Below are positions 39,727 to 47,455 of a DNA stretch of 57,281 nucleotides, in pieces (the first letter of the stretch is position 1; each line of letters starts with the position of its first letter). The stretch comes from CAIMDX01 sp041652155 (GTDB lineage Bacteria; Patescibacteriota; Minisyncoccia; Minisyncoccales; JAQTVQ01). The notes under the pieces are model-generated. The model had not been told where the DNA came from. It saw only the letters and a program-made list of their open reading frames with translations, and did no database searches. The stretch is taken from contig JBAZHV010000001.1 of the NCBI GenBank assembly GCA_041652155.1, forward strand, positions 1 to 57,281. The letters run 5' to 3'. A program made the translations under genes and the position numbers.

Positions 39727-39760
39727 CTCCTACAAGCTACAAGCTAATTCCTACAAGCTA
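39727..39760. repeat. Three CTACAAGCTA repeats
   Basis: CTACAAGCTA at 39730-39739, 39737-39746 and 39751-39760. They are in inverse orientation to the AGCTTGTAG pair at 38724-38766. They lie just after the uppS stop. Confidence 0.6.
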
Positions 39761-39762
39761 GT

Positions 39763-40479
39763 TTATGCGCCTTTTCTTCTTTCTCTTTGATTAAAGTCTT
39801 CTATCGCTTGGGCGAACTTTTCCGGGCCGAAATCCGGAAAAAGGATATCTGTAAAATATAGCTGGGAATAAGCGGTGTCCCACATCATAAATCCGGCCGA
39901 GTTGTGCGGATCGCCGCCAGCTCCGGTCCTAATGACCAGATCCACCGGAGGCAGGTCTTTGGACCATAAACTCTGTTTGATAACTCCCCCGTCTATTTTT
40001 GAAATTTTTCCATCCTTGTATTGCTCGGCTATCTTTTTGACGCAATCAACCATCTCATCGTCTCCGTTATAAGCGACCATAAAGGTCAGATAGTGTTTGT
40101 CGTAGCCTTTGGTCTTTTCCATTATATTCTCCATCACTTCCTGGGTGGACTTCGGGAAAATATCCCTCCAGCGTCCCAAAAATTGGACCCTGACCTTGCT
40201 TCCGTGTATCTCCTTGTTATCCAGCGCTTTGCGGAAAAATTCATCGAAAATTCTGAATAAAAAGTTTACTTCCTGTTCATTTCTTTTGGTCAAATTGTCC
40301 CAGGAAGCGCACCAAAAAGTAAAACAATAAAGGTCCATATCAAGGGCTTTCTGCAGAAGCTTGGTTAAGGTTTGGGCCCCTTCCTGATGTCCGATCCAGG
40401 GCGGAAGGTTCCTGTTTTTGGCCCAGCGGCGATTGCCGTCCGGAATGACGGCCGCGTGTTTACAAAGGTTGTTGTCCAT
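39763..40479 (-). CDS. uppS: Isoprenyl (undecaprenyl) diphosphate synthase
   Basis: cis-Prenyltransferase making the C55 lipid carrier for wall synthesis. 238 residues. IPDGNRRWAKNR contains the catalytic Asp and pyrophosphate-binding Arg residues; FTFWCASWDNLTKRNEQE and VDLVIRTGAGGDPHNSAGFMMW are the other family motifs, the latter with TGAGGDPHNS in place of the usual TSGE.RxS. Its start overlaps by 20 bases with a small membrane ORF upstream. Confidence 0.92.
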   Translation of the reverse strand: MDNNLCKHAAVIPDGNRRWAKNRNLPPWIGHQEGAQTLTKLLQKALDMDLYCFTFWCASWDNLTKRNEQEVNFLFRIFDEFFRKALDNKEIHGSKVRVQFLGRWRDIFPKSTQEVMENIMEKTKGYDKHYLTFMVAYNGDDEMVDCVKKIAEQYKDGKISKIDGGVIKQSLWSKDLPPVDLVIRTGAGGDPHNSAGFMMWDTAYSQLYFTDILFPDFGPEKFAQAIEDFNQRERRKGA

Positions 40480-40633
40480 AACTGGTTTGCTCGAATTTTA
40501 TCGATTGTTTATCTTCCATTTTAGCGGTTATGTAGCCTAAAGCAAAAGCAAGCAAGGTAACCAAAAGAACCGCCACGAATAATATTATATCCGATTGCCA
40601 ATCTTTGACAAATTTAACGATTTTTGATAACAT
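40460..40633 (-). CDS. Single-span membrane micro-protein, 57 residues
   Basis: ATG at 40633, TAA at 40460-40462. The product starts MLSKIVKFVKDWQSD, has one hydrophobic helix (IILFVAVLLVTLLAFALGYI) and a short charged tail. It overlaps the start of uppS by 20 bases in another frame, consistent with translational coupling. It may help place UppS at the membrane; that is a guess. Confidence 0.55.
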   Translation of the reverse strand: MLSKIVKFVKDWQSDIILFVAVLLVTLLAFALGYITAKMEDKQSIKFEQTSYGQQPL

Positions 40634-40662
40634 TTTACTGTTAATTAAAGCAAATTACTATT

Positions 40663-41007
40663 ATGGCATCAACTACTTCAATAAGCATCGGCAGAGATTC
40701 CCAGCCCAAATTCCTTGGCGTTAAACGCTACGAAGGACAGATCGTCAAAACCGGCGAGGTTTTGGTCAGACAAAGAGGTACCAAGATCATCCCCGGACTG
40801 AACGTCAAAGAAGGTTCGGACAATACTTTGTACTCTATGAAAGACGGCAAGGTATATTTTACCACTAAAAGAAAATTGGGATTCAACGGCGCCCAGAAAA
40901 AAGTTAAGGTTATAAATGTCGGCGACAAACCGACCAAGACCCAGGAAGTTAAGAAGGTCGCAAGAGCTACAAGAGCCGCAAAAGTTGCCAAGGCCGCAAA
41001 GAAATAA
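40663..41007 (+). CDS. rpmA: 50S ribosomal protein L27
   Basis: 114 residues. The core GRDSQPKFLGVKRYEGQIV, VRQRGTKIIPGLNVKEGSDNTLYSMKDGKV is L27. The N-terminus is unusual: MASTTSISIGRDS lacks the basic, Gly-rich KKGGGSTRN-like tail that reaches the peptidyl-transferase centre in most bacteria. The C-terminus has an extra Ala/Lys-rich tail (KKVARATRAAKVAKAAKK). No rplU is adjacent. Confidence 0.9.
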   Translation: MASTTSISIGRDSQPKFLGVKRYEGQIVKTGEVLVRQRGTKIIPGLNVKEGSDNTLYSMKDGKVYFTTKRKLGFNGAQKKVKVINVGDKPTKTQEVKKVARATRAAKVAKAAKK

Positions 41008-41034
41008 CCTAAAATCTCAAAGAACTTTCTGAAA

Positions 41035-41063
41035 GACCGTGATACAAGTCACGGTTTTTCTTT
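41035..41063 (+). terminator. rpmA terminator
   Basis: ACCGTGA, TACAAG, TCACGGT followed by TTTTC. Confidence 0.8.
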
Positions 41064-41167
41064 GCCCTCCGTAGCTTTAGCGAAGGCGGGTTTTACCCTT
41101 TATCGCCCCCCCCACGAACTCGCGGAACAGAGGCGGATTGATTATTTAATTATGGCTGGAATAAGAA

Positions 41168-41575
41168 TCACGGTTTTTTGTTGGCCTTTTTCGCTAGGAC
41201 AATCAATCCGACCGTTAGGCCTATAACGACGGCTAAAGGTAAAAGGATTCCAAGGATAGATAAGAAAAGAACCGAAATAAGGGTTGCGAATGATAGTACT
41301 CCGAAAATAAGGCAGCCAACTATGTCGGCCAATATGAATATCAAGAAGCTGCCTGCCAGCAATTTCCAATAATTAGTGCCCGTTCCTTTATCATCATTTA
41401 AAAAAAGTTTTATGCTGTACCACAGTAATAAAAAAGAAAATATCGCTATCCCCAACTGATCAAGAAAATTGCCGCTCGAAGTAAACACCAATATCAAAAC
41501 AAGGACGGCCGGATAAAAAACGGCAAAGACAACAACAGCCAAGACGGCCAGCAATTTCTTTTTAAGGCTTACCAT
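41168..41575 (-). CDS. Four-span membrane protein
   Basis: 135 residues with about four hydrophobic helices and a polar loop (LNDDKGTGTNYWK) in the middle, basic at both ends. It starts 6 bases after pyrG stops and is probably the last gene of the rplI-pyrG unit. Family not recognised. Confidence 0.7.
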   Translation of the reverse strand: MVSLKKKLLAVLAVVVFAVFYPAVLVLILVFTSSGNFLDQLGIAIFSFLLLWYSIKLFLNDDKGTGTNYWKLLAGSFLIFILADIVGCLIFGVLSFATLISVLFLSILGILLPLAVVIGLTVGLIVLAKKANKKP

Positions 41576-41581
41576 AATGGT

Positions 41582-43207
41582 TTACTTCTTGCCTTCTATC
41601 GCCGCTCTCACAAACTCCCTGAATAGCGGTTGCGGGTTGAGCGGTCTGGTTTTGAATTCCGGGTGGAATTGGACGCCTACGAAGAACGGGTGGTTTTTGA
41701 GTTCTACGATCTCAACCAGGTCTTTTTCGGGGTTTACTCCCGCCATAACCAGGCCGTTCTGTTCCAATAGCGGTCTATAGGCGTTATTAAGCTCGTAGCG
41801 GTGTCTGTGGCGCTCGGAGATAGTTGGAGTCGCATAAGCCGCAAAAGCCTTGGTTTCGGGCTTTAAAGCGCAATTATACGCCCCCAAGCGCATCGTGCCT
41901 CCGTACTTCTTTTCGCTTATGAGATCCTTCTGTTCGGACATAACGTCGATGACCGGATCTTTAGCGTCTTTTATAAATTCGGTGGAAGTCGCCTCTTTTA
42001 TGCTGCAGACGTTCCTGGCAAACTCGATGGTCGCCAATTGCATTCCAAGGCATAATCCGAAAAATGGAATATTATTTTCTCTCAAGAATTGGATGGCTTT
42101 TATCTTGCCTTCGACTCCCCTGTTGCCGAATCCGCCCGGAACGATGATGCCGTCGTAGTTTCTCAACTCTTCCAAAGCTTTCGGATCGTTTTCGTAATTT
42201 TCAGCCGACAGCCATGTTATCTCCGGCTTTCTTTTGTGATACCAGCAAGCATGTTTGATCGATTCGATGACGGAGATGTAAGAATCTGTCAAAATAAATT
42301 TGCCGCTTTCGAAATATTTTCCAACAATTCCGATCTTGACCGGATCTTCAACCGTGTTGATCGTTTGCACCAGTTCCTCCCATTCTTTAAGATCATCCTC
42401 TTTGCCTTTCAATCCGAATTTATCCATTATCCTTTCTCCCAAATTTTCAAGCTTTAAATACATCGGCACTTCATAGATCGATTTCGCATCAAGCGCGGAG
42501 ATCACGTCTTCCGGGGCCACGTTGCAAAAAACGGAAAGTTTTCTTTTGCGCGGTTCGTCCAGCATATAGCTGGACCTGGCGAAAATGATGTCGGGCTGGA
42601 TGCCGGCTTCGTTCAACAGTCTGGCCGCCATCTGGGTCGGTTTCGTTTTCATCTCTCCCAGCATCGCCGGTATGGGCAGGTAGGAAACCAAAACAAAAAG
42701 CACGTCTTTCGGGCTTTTCAGCTTCAAAAGACGCGCCGCTTCCAAGAATATTAAATTTTGGTATTCGCCGACAGTCCCGCCGATCTCGATGAGAATAAAA
42801 TCCGCCCCGGATTTTTGGGCGAGCATTTCTATTTTCGCGATGACTTCGTTAGGTATGTCCGGGACAACTTCAACACAGCGGCCGTTATATTCCAAATTTC
42901 TCTCTTTTTGAATAACGGTTTGATAAACCCGGCCGGTTGTGAGGTAATTGTCTTCCGTTAAACTGATATCCAAGAACCTCTCATAGTTGCCAACGTCTTG
43001 ATCGCACTCCAGGCCGTCATCGGTCACAAAGACCTCGCCGTGTTCCATCGGATTCATTGTCCCGGCGTCAACGTTGATGTAGGGATCGATCTTTATGGCG
43101 GACACTTTAAAACCCTTGGACTGAAGGATTTTTCCTACCGACGCTGTCGATATTCCTTTGCCTATGCCTGACATTACTCCGCCGGCAATAAAGATATACT
43201 TGGCCAT
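41582..43207 (-). CDS. pyrG: CTP synthase
   Basis: Converts UTP to CTP with glutamine or ammonia. 541 residues. N-terminal synthetase domain starts YIFIAGGVMSGIGKGISTASVG and has PYINVDAGTMNPMEHGEVFV. The C-terminal glutaminase has VPGGFGNRG, FFGLCLGMQLA (catalytic Cys) and GVQFHPEFKTRP (catalytic His and Glu). Glutamine comes from GlnA. A hairpin GATCTGCC / GGCAGATC lies in the leader after rplI. Confidence 0.95.
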   Translation of the reverse strand: MAKYIFIAGGVMSGIGKGISTASVGKILQSKGFKVSAIKIDPYINVDAGTMNPMEHGEVFVTDDGLECDQDVGNYERFLDISLTEDNYLTTGRVYQTVIQKERNLEYNGRCVEVVPDIPNEVIAKIEMLAQKSGADFILIEIGGTVGEYQNLIFLEAARLLKLKSPKDVLFVLVSYLPIPAMLGEMKTKPTQMAARLLNEAGIQPDIIFARSSYMLDEPRKRKLSVFCNVAPEDVISALDAKSIYEVPMYLKLENLGERIMDKFGLKGKEDDLKEWEELVQTINTVEDPVKIGIVGKYFESGKFILTDSYISVIESIKHACWYHKRKPEITWLSAENYENDPKALEELRNYDGIIVPGGFGNRGVEGKIKAIQFLRENNIPFFGLCLGMQLATIEFARNVCSIKEATSTEFIKDAKDPVIDVMSEQKDLISEKKYGGTMRLGAYNCALKPETKAFAAYATPTISERHRHRYELNNAYRPLLEQNGLVMAGVNPEKDLVEIVELKNHPFFVGVQFHPEFKTRPLNPQPLFREFVRAAIEGKK

Positions 43208-43250
43208 TTGTTTTTCAGTTTAACAAAAACGTATTAAGTTTTCGGATTAA

Positions 43251-43288
43251 GATCTGCCTTTTGCCTGCTGTTTTCTTAACGGCAGATC
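43251..43288 (-). promoter_or_regulatory. Hairpin in the rplI-pyrG spacer
   Basis: GATCTGCC (43251-43258) pairs with GGCAGATC (43281-43288), loop of 22 bases. There is no T-run after it on the minus strand, so it is a leader or processing hairpin rather than a terminator. Confidence 0.45.
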
Positions 43289-43323
43289 GGCAGCGTTCTT
43301 TTCGCTTTTAGAATTAAAGAAGA

Positions 43324-43773
43324 TTATTCCTCTTTGGCAGAAACGATAACTTTTATTTCCGCCTCCAAATTATGGTCCAATTTTAATTTCAAAGGATATT
43401 CTCCCTGCTCTTTAATGGGTTCGGCCAATTCGATCTGGCTTTTCTTTATTTCAAAACCAAGTTCCTCAAGCTTATCAACGATCTTCTGCGCGCTGACCGC
43501 GGAGAAAAGCTGGCCCTCTTCGCCAACCGTCACGTCAATGATCACTTCACAGCCGTCCAATTTGGAGGCTAATTCTTGAGCTTGTTTTAATTCTTGCTCG
43601 GCATTTTTCTCCATATTTGCTTTTTGACATTCGAGCCACTTTAACGAATCTTTAGCGGCTACTTTTACTAAATTATTAGGAATTAAAAAATTTCTGGCGA
43701 AACCGTCGTTGACATCTTTGACATCGTATTTTTTCCCTAAGTTTTCTATATCTTGTAAGAGTATAACTTTCAT
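43324..43773 (-). CDS. rplI: 50S ribosomal protein L9
   Basis: 149 residues from the ATG at 43773 (MKVILLQDIENLGKKYDVKDVNDGFARNFLIP, the standard L9 start); the ATG at 43803 adds ten atypical residues. The long central helix (ECQKANMEKNAEQELKQAQEL) and the C-terminal domain (LFSAVSAQKIVDKLEELGFE) are present. L9 is missing from some CPR lineages, so its presence helps place the genome. Confidence 0.93.
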   Translation of the reverse strand: MKVILLQDIENLGKKYDVKDVNDGFARNFLIPNNLVKVAAKDSLKWLECQKANMEKNAEQELKQAQELASKLDGCEVIIDVTVGEEGQLFSAVSAQKIVDKLEELGFEIKKSQIELAEPIKEQGEYPLKLKLDHNLEAEIKVIVSAKEE

Positions 43774-43840
43774 ACATTTGAACAGGCTGCCGGCCCTTTC
43801 CAACGAGGCTGGCTTGCTGCGTTTAACCTTATTATAATAT

Positions 43841-45058
43841 TTAAATCTCTGATGAAATGATCTCCATCGCTTTGTCCATCTGGGGGTCTTTCTTCTGTTC
43901 GTAATCGTCGGCGGTCATTTTGACCTCGAGGTCCGGCTTTATGCCTTGGCCGTCAATAGCTTTGCCTTCGGGCGTCAGCCATTTGGCTATGGTTATTTTT
44001 ATGCTGGATCCGTCATACAGATCAAATAACTGCTGAACAGACCCTTTTCCGAAAGAAGTTTCCCCTATTATAGCTATATTCCGGTTATCATGCAATGCCG
44101 CCATAAGTATCTCCGAAGCCGAAGCGCTTCCTTTGTTCGACAGAATGGCCACAGGGATCGAAGAAAAATAAGAAGGTCCGTTAGACTTGTATTCTTTTAT
44201 ATCGCCGCTGCGGAGCTTCTCCTTCAATATGATGGAATTTTTGTCCAGGAACCATCCGGCAATATTCTGGGCTTGGTTCACGAGACCGCCCGGGTTGTTT
44301 CTTAGATCTAAAATAATACCCTGGACTTTATTGTTTGATATGTCTTGAGCGGATTTTTGAAAATCATTATAAACCACGTCGGAAAATTGAAGAATTGTGA
44401 GATGGGCTATTTTCTTGCCGTTGATCTCTTTATACTCCAGCTCAACGCTTGGCAAATTTATCGTGTCTCTAACCAATTTGAAATCTTTCGTTTCTTTCCA
44501 GCCCTCTCTGAATATAGTCAAAATAACTTCCGTGCCCTTCGGCCCTTTTATCAAGGTTACCGCTTTATTGGCGCTCATTCCTATTGTGGACGTTCCATTA
44601 ACTTTGAGGACCTGGTCTCCCGCGAGGATGCCTCCCTTCCATGCCGGCGTGTCTTTTATGGGAGCCACCACCGTTAACCGTTCATTTTTAACTTCCACTT
44701 GCATTCCAACCCCGTCAAAAGAACCCGCTATGTCTTCCTGAAAAGATTTGGTCTCGTCTGGGTCAAAAAAAGTAGTATAAGCATCCCCCGAAGCTTCGAC
44801 CATTCCCCTCGCCGCCCCATAAATCAATTTATTTTGGTCTATATCCTGAGGATTGACGAAATTGCCCTCAAGCTTGGTCAAAACTTCGTCAAGATAAGAA
44901 AAATCCAAACTCGCCTGCGCGGCTTGCTGCTGTTGCAGAAAAATTCTTTCCGCCGGTTCTTTGGCTAAAAATCCGAAGGCAAAAGCTGCCACCAAATACA
45001 ATGCCGCCAAAAGATATTTAAGAGATTTGCCTTCCTTGCCGGTATCTTGTTGTTCCAT
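43841..45058 (-). CDS. ctpA: C-terminal processing peptidase (S41 family)
   Basis: 405 residues. One N-terminal membrane helix (about 12-32), then the family's SGDAYTTFFDPDE start, a PDZ domain (GVGMQVEVKNERLTVV ... GILAGDQVLKVNGTS) and the protease domain with the Ser-Lys dyad: Ser in NKGSASASEILMAAL and Lys in GETSFGKGSVQQ. Located outside the membrane, it trims protein C-termini. It lies between rubrerythrin and rplI on the same strand. Confidence 0.93.
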   Translation of the reverse strand: MEQQDTGKEGKSLKYLLAALYLVAAFAFGFLAKEPAERIFLQQQQAAQASLDFSYLDEVLTKLEGNFVNPQDIDQNKLIYGAARGMVEASGDAYTTFFDPDETKSFQEDIAGSFDGVGMQVEVKNERLTVVAPIKDTPAWKGGILAGDQVLKVNGTSTIGMSANKAVTLIKGPKGTEVILTIFREGWKETKDFKLVRDTINLPSVELEYKEINGKKIAHLTILQFSDVVYNDFQKSAQDISNNKVQGIILDLRNNPGGLVNQAQNIAGWFLDKNSIILKEKLRSGDIKEYKSNGPSYFSSIPVAILSNKGSASASEILMAALHDNRNIAIIGETSFGKGSVQQLFDLYDGSSIKITIAKWLTPEGKAIDGQGIKPDLEVKMTADDYEQKKDPQMDKAMEIISSEI

Positions 45059-45090
45059 GAATAATAAAAATTAAATTATTTTTTGATCTG

Positions 45091-45672
45091 TTAGTATTCC
45101 TCTGATTTGCGCTGGTAAAAAGACTGCTCGTGATCGCAAGAAGGACACCTCATTGGGGCCTCTTTCCCGGTAAAGACGTAACCGCATTCGCGGCAAACCC
45201 AGGATATCTCTTCCTCTTTTTTAAATACAGTTCCAGCCTCAACCTCTTTAAGCAATTTCTCGAACCTTTCCTCGTGATGCTCTTCGGCCTTGGCGATCGC
45301 TCTCAACCTTTGGGCAATCTCAACCAAGCCTTCTTTTTGAGCTTCATCGGCAAATTCCGGATACATCTTAACGTATTCATAATTTTCACCGGCGATCGCC
45401 GCTTTTAAATTTTGCGCTGTGGTTCCTCTGATCGTCGGAACTTCCGCTTCGATGCGGATAACATCATAATCACCGCCTTTTTCCTTAAGCTGGCCTATCA
45501 TTTTCATCAGCCAGCTGGCATGCTCTCTTTCGTTGTCAGCGGTAGTCAAGAATATCTCGGCAATCTGCTGGAAACCTTCATTTCTGGCGATTTTTGAATA
45601 AAACGTATAACGGTTGCGGGCCTGGCTCTCGCCGACAAAAGCCCTAGCCAAATTTTTTATAGTATTTTCCAT
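45091..45672 (-). CDS. rbr: Rubrerythrin
   Basis: 193 residues. The diiron four-helix domain has the paired ligands EXXH motifs (NEREHAS; KAEEHHEERFEKL). A C-terminal rubredoxin-like domain has CRECG and CPSCDHEQSFY. It reduces hydrogen peroxide in anaerobes and microaerophiles, which suggests the organism meets little oxygen. ctpA follows after 32 bases. Confidence 0.93.
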   Translation of the reverse strand: MENTIKNLARAFVGESQARNRYTFYSKIARNEGFQQIAEIFLTTADNEREHASWLMKMIGQLKEKGGDYDVIRIEAEVPTIRGTTAQNLKAAIAGENYEYVKMYPEFADEAQKEGLVEIAQRLRAIAKAEEHHEERFEKLLKEVEAGTVFKKEEEISWVCRECGYVFTGKEAPMRCPSCDHEQSFYQRKSEEY

Positions 45673-45719
45673 AGATTTGTCCCATTTTTAAACTTATAGA
45701 ACCATTATACCAAAAAAAC

Positions 45720-45757
45720 AAAAACCCTGTAAGCTCTGGAGAACTTGCAGGGTTTTT
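45720..45757 (-). terminator. Terminator of the 45769-46281 gene
   Basis: On the minus strand AAAACCCTG...CAGGGTTTT followed by a T-rich run. It separates this gene from rubrerythrin. Confidence 0.8.
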
Positions 45758-45768
45758 AAAAGCGATTT

Positions 45769-46281
45769 TTATCTCTTTATCGTCCGATTAAAAAGATAAA
45801 GGGTTTCAGGAAAATTATCCCTGAAACCTTCGAAGCCGAAATAACAAGAATAGAAAAGGTCAGATTTTAATTCTTCGATATATCCGGCCTCTTTTTCTGT
45901 CAAGACGCTATTTTTTTCGATGATATAACGGAATGGCTCATCGCCAAATTCTTCGAGATATTCCATCTTTCCGTTCAAATCTTTAACTATTGCTTCCCTC
46001 AACTCCGGGAATGAGATATCCCTTAGATAATAATAGCCCATTCCGCGCACGATCGCTCCCTCTGCTTCTTCGGAAGTAAGATCTTTCTGGATATAAACTA
46101 CCTTTGCTTCTAAATTTATACATCCATTTTCAAATTCGATATTATCCAGGCAGATACTGCTAATTTCCGAAGAGTTTTTCAAAACAAACGTAAGATCGTT
46201 AACACTTTTGGCTTGGACGGCCAAAGGAGAGCCTGACATCAAAGAAAGCAAAAAAGCTAGGACTATCAATTTTTTTATCAT
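45769..46281 (-). CDS. Secreted protein, possibly an inactive gluzincin-like protease
   Basis: 170 residues with a signal peptide (KKLIVLAFLLSLMSGSPLAVQA). The layout hints at a small secreted metallopeptidase: a helix EEAEGAIVRGMGYYYL at the place of an HELGH-type helix, and a late EELKSDLFYSCYFGFEGFRDNFPETLYLF resembling the E..F......P..Y.F segment of such enzymes. The zinc ligands are gone (H to R, E to G, H to Y). This reading is tentative; otherwise it is an unknown secreted protein. Confidence 0.6.
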   Translation of the reverse strand: MIKKLIVLAFLLSLMSGSPLAVQAKSVNDLTFVLKNSSEISSICLDNIEFENGCINLEAKVVYIQKDLTSEEAEGAIVRGMGYYYLRDISFPELREAIVKDLNGKMEYLEEFGDEPFRYIIEKNSVLTEKEAGYIEELKSDLFYSCYFGFEGFRDNFPETLYLFNRTIKR

Positions 46282-46400
46282 ATAGAATAAAAGAACCTTA
46301 ATTTAGATCTTCGCAACCGATCGCCACCTCCAGACAGCGACCCGAAGAACTTTGATACTATAAAACAAAGGCTATGCTATGTCAACCACCCAAAAAACAA

Positions 46401-46420
46401 AACCCCCTAAAAAGGGGGTT
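46401..46420 (-). terminator. Terminator overlapping the B116-like gene stop
   Basis: AACCCCCT, AAAA, AGGGGGTT; on the minus strand followed by TTTTGTTTTTT. The stop codon at 46407-46409 is inside the hairpin. Confidence 0.85.
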
Positions 46421-46853
46421 GGCGCAGGAAAAATTCTTTCTCTGCTTTGTTGATATTCCTTTGGACCGTAAGAAGATTGAAAACCGGTTCGGCTCTCTGC
46501 ACGTCCAGAGAAGTAAAGCCTCCGTTGAGGCAGCGGTGGCCGACATTCTTTGGCTGCATGACCACGATAGCGTCTCCTTCTTCCAGCCTTACAAAAGGCT
46601 TGGAATAAGGAATTTCCACTTCTATCCCGAGCCTTCTCAACATTTCTATGCTGAAATTATGCGCAGGGTTGATCGCTGTGGCGACTCCTCTTTTGACCAG
46701 ATATTTTACCTGATCAAGATCAAGCCCTATCTTGGAAATGATGCAATCTTTCTCCCCGAATATCTTGGGCGAAGCTGACAGCCCGAAATAAACGACCGGG
46801 CTCAATGCGGGAAGCTCAAACCTGTTCCCGATCCTCATTTTTGTTTTACTCAT
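46407..46853 (-). CDS. DUF1874 / STIV B116-like protein
   Basis: 148 residues from the ATG at 46853. The longer frame to 47048 crosses a hairpin and is not used. The pattern PVVYFGLSASPKIFG, then KYLVKRGVATAINPAHNFSIEMLRRLGIEVEIPYSK and LEEGDAIVVMQP resembles the DUF1874 fold. That fold is best known from the B116 protein of Sulfolobus turreted icosahedral virus and also occurs in some bacteria. A nucleic-acid-related role has been proposed for the viral protein; here the function is unknown. Confidence 0.6.
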   Translation of the reverse strand: MSKTKMRIGNRFELPALSPVVYFGLSASPKIFGEKDCIISKIGLDLDQVKYLVKRGVATAINPAHNFSIEMLRRLGIEVEIPYSKPFVRLEEGDAIVVMQPKNVGHRCLNGGFTSLDVQRAEPVFNLLTVQRNINKAEKEFFLRQPPF

Positions 46854-46918
46854 TTTAAGGTTTGCCCAAAGGGATATTAGTGTAAAGCTCGACAAAGCTT
46901 TTTCCGTTTTAGACAAAA

Positions 46919-46943
46919 ATCCGCTCTTTGAGCGGTTATCTTT
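46919..46943 (+). terminator. Hairpin upstream of the B116-like gene
   Basis: CCGCTC, TTT, GAGCGG followed by TTATCTTTTTT on the plus strand. It lies in a gene-free stretch before the RNA gene promoter. Confidence 0.5.
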
Positions 46944-47038
46944 TTTAAAAGAAACTTCAAACGGCTTGCTTGAAACTATTTTAGTCAAATTAAAATTTTT
47001 GTAAAGTTTCCTTAAAAAAACTTCTTCTCTACGCGCTA

Positions 47039-47067
47039 TTGACAACATCCGGCTTCTGGCTTAAAGT
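47039..47067 (+). promoter_or_regulatory. Promoter of the structured RNA gene
   Basis: TTGACA (47039-47044), 17-bp spacer, TAAAGT (47062-47067). Predicted start near 47074. Confidence 0.7.
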
Positions 47068-47073
47068 ATTTCT

Positions 47074-47328
47074 TACACGCTTCGTTCTTTTATATCAGGA
47101 CTTAGCGGACAGGACATTGACCGGTTCTAAAAGCGGTCAGCGTCTTGTTCGTTAGGACCCTATCCTGGCTGCGGCTGGGATAGAAAGCGAACTAAAAAGT
47201 TTTGTCCGAGGTCTAAATCTTTGATACAAGGCCCTAAGACGGCCGCCTCTAAAAGCGTTAACCCGCTTTTATGCATCGAACAAAGGATAAAACTTCATCA
47301 AGCTCCACATGGATAATGGGAGCTTTTT
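47074..47328 (+). ncRNA. Structured noncoding RNA, about 250 nt, own promoter and terminator
   Basis: No reliable ORF. A three-way junction is closed by CGGACA (47106-47111) and TGTCCG (about 47204). Branch 1 is TTGACCG / CGGTCAG. Branch 2 is GTTCG / CGAAC with inner CTATCC / GGATAG. Then follow a hairpin GGCC/GGCC, AAAAGCG / CGCTTTT, and a final terminator AAGCTCC / GGGAGCTTTTT near 47299-47328. I could not match it to tmRNA, RNase P, SRP or 6S RNA by their conserved words. Strand follows promoter and terminator. Confidence 0.65.
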
Positions 47329-47343
47329 GCTTTTATAGCGATA

Positions 47344-47372
47344 TTGACATATAGGCTATAATATTTTATATA
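47344..47372 (+). promoter_or_regulatory. Promoter of the 47456-47950 gene
   Basis: TTGACA (47344-47349), 17-bp spacer, TATATA (47367-47372). Confidence 0.65.
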
Positions 47373-47395
47373 TATTCCAAGCTCGTTTATAACTC

Positions 47396-47449
47396 CCGTT
47401 TTTCTGAATTGGTTGTCGAACCAATAAGTAATTTAATTTAGAAAAACGG
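47396..47449 (+). promoter_or_regulatory. Leader hairpin of the 47456-47950 gene
   Basis: CCGTTTTTCT (47396-47405) pairs perfectly with AGAAAAACGG (47440-47449) and encloses ATTGGTT-GTCG-AACCAAT. The outer stem ends 6 bases before the ATG and would cover the ribosome-binding region. Confidence 0.6.
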
Positions 47450-47455
47450 ATACAA

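Noticed and set aside
46854..47048. N-terminal extension of the B116-like frame
   Set aside because: Crosses a hairpin with T-run and lacks similarity to the family start; the ATG at 46853 fits better.
47074..47328. tmRNA or RNase P RNA at this locus
   Set aside because: No tRNA-like ends, no tag reading frame ending in Ala-Ala-stop, and no GAGGAAAGTCC or ACAGAA...CCGGCTTA words.
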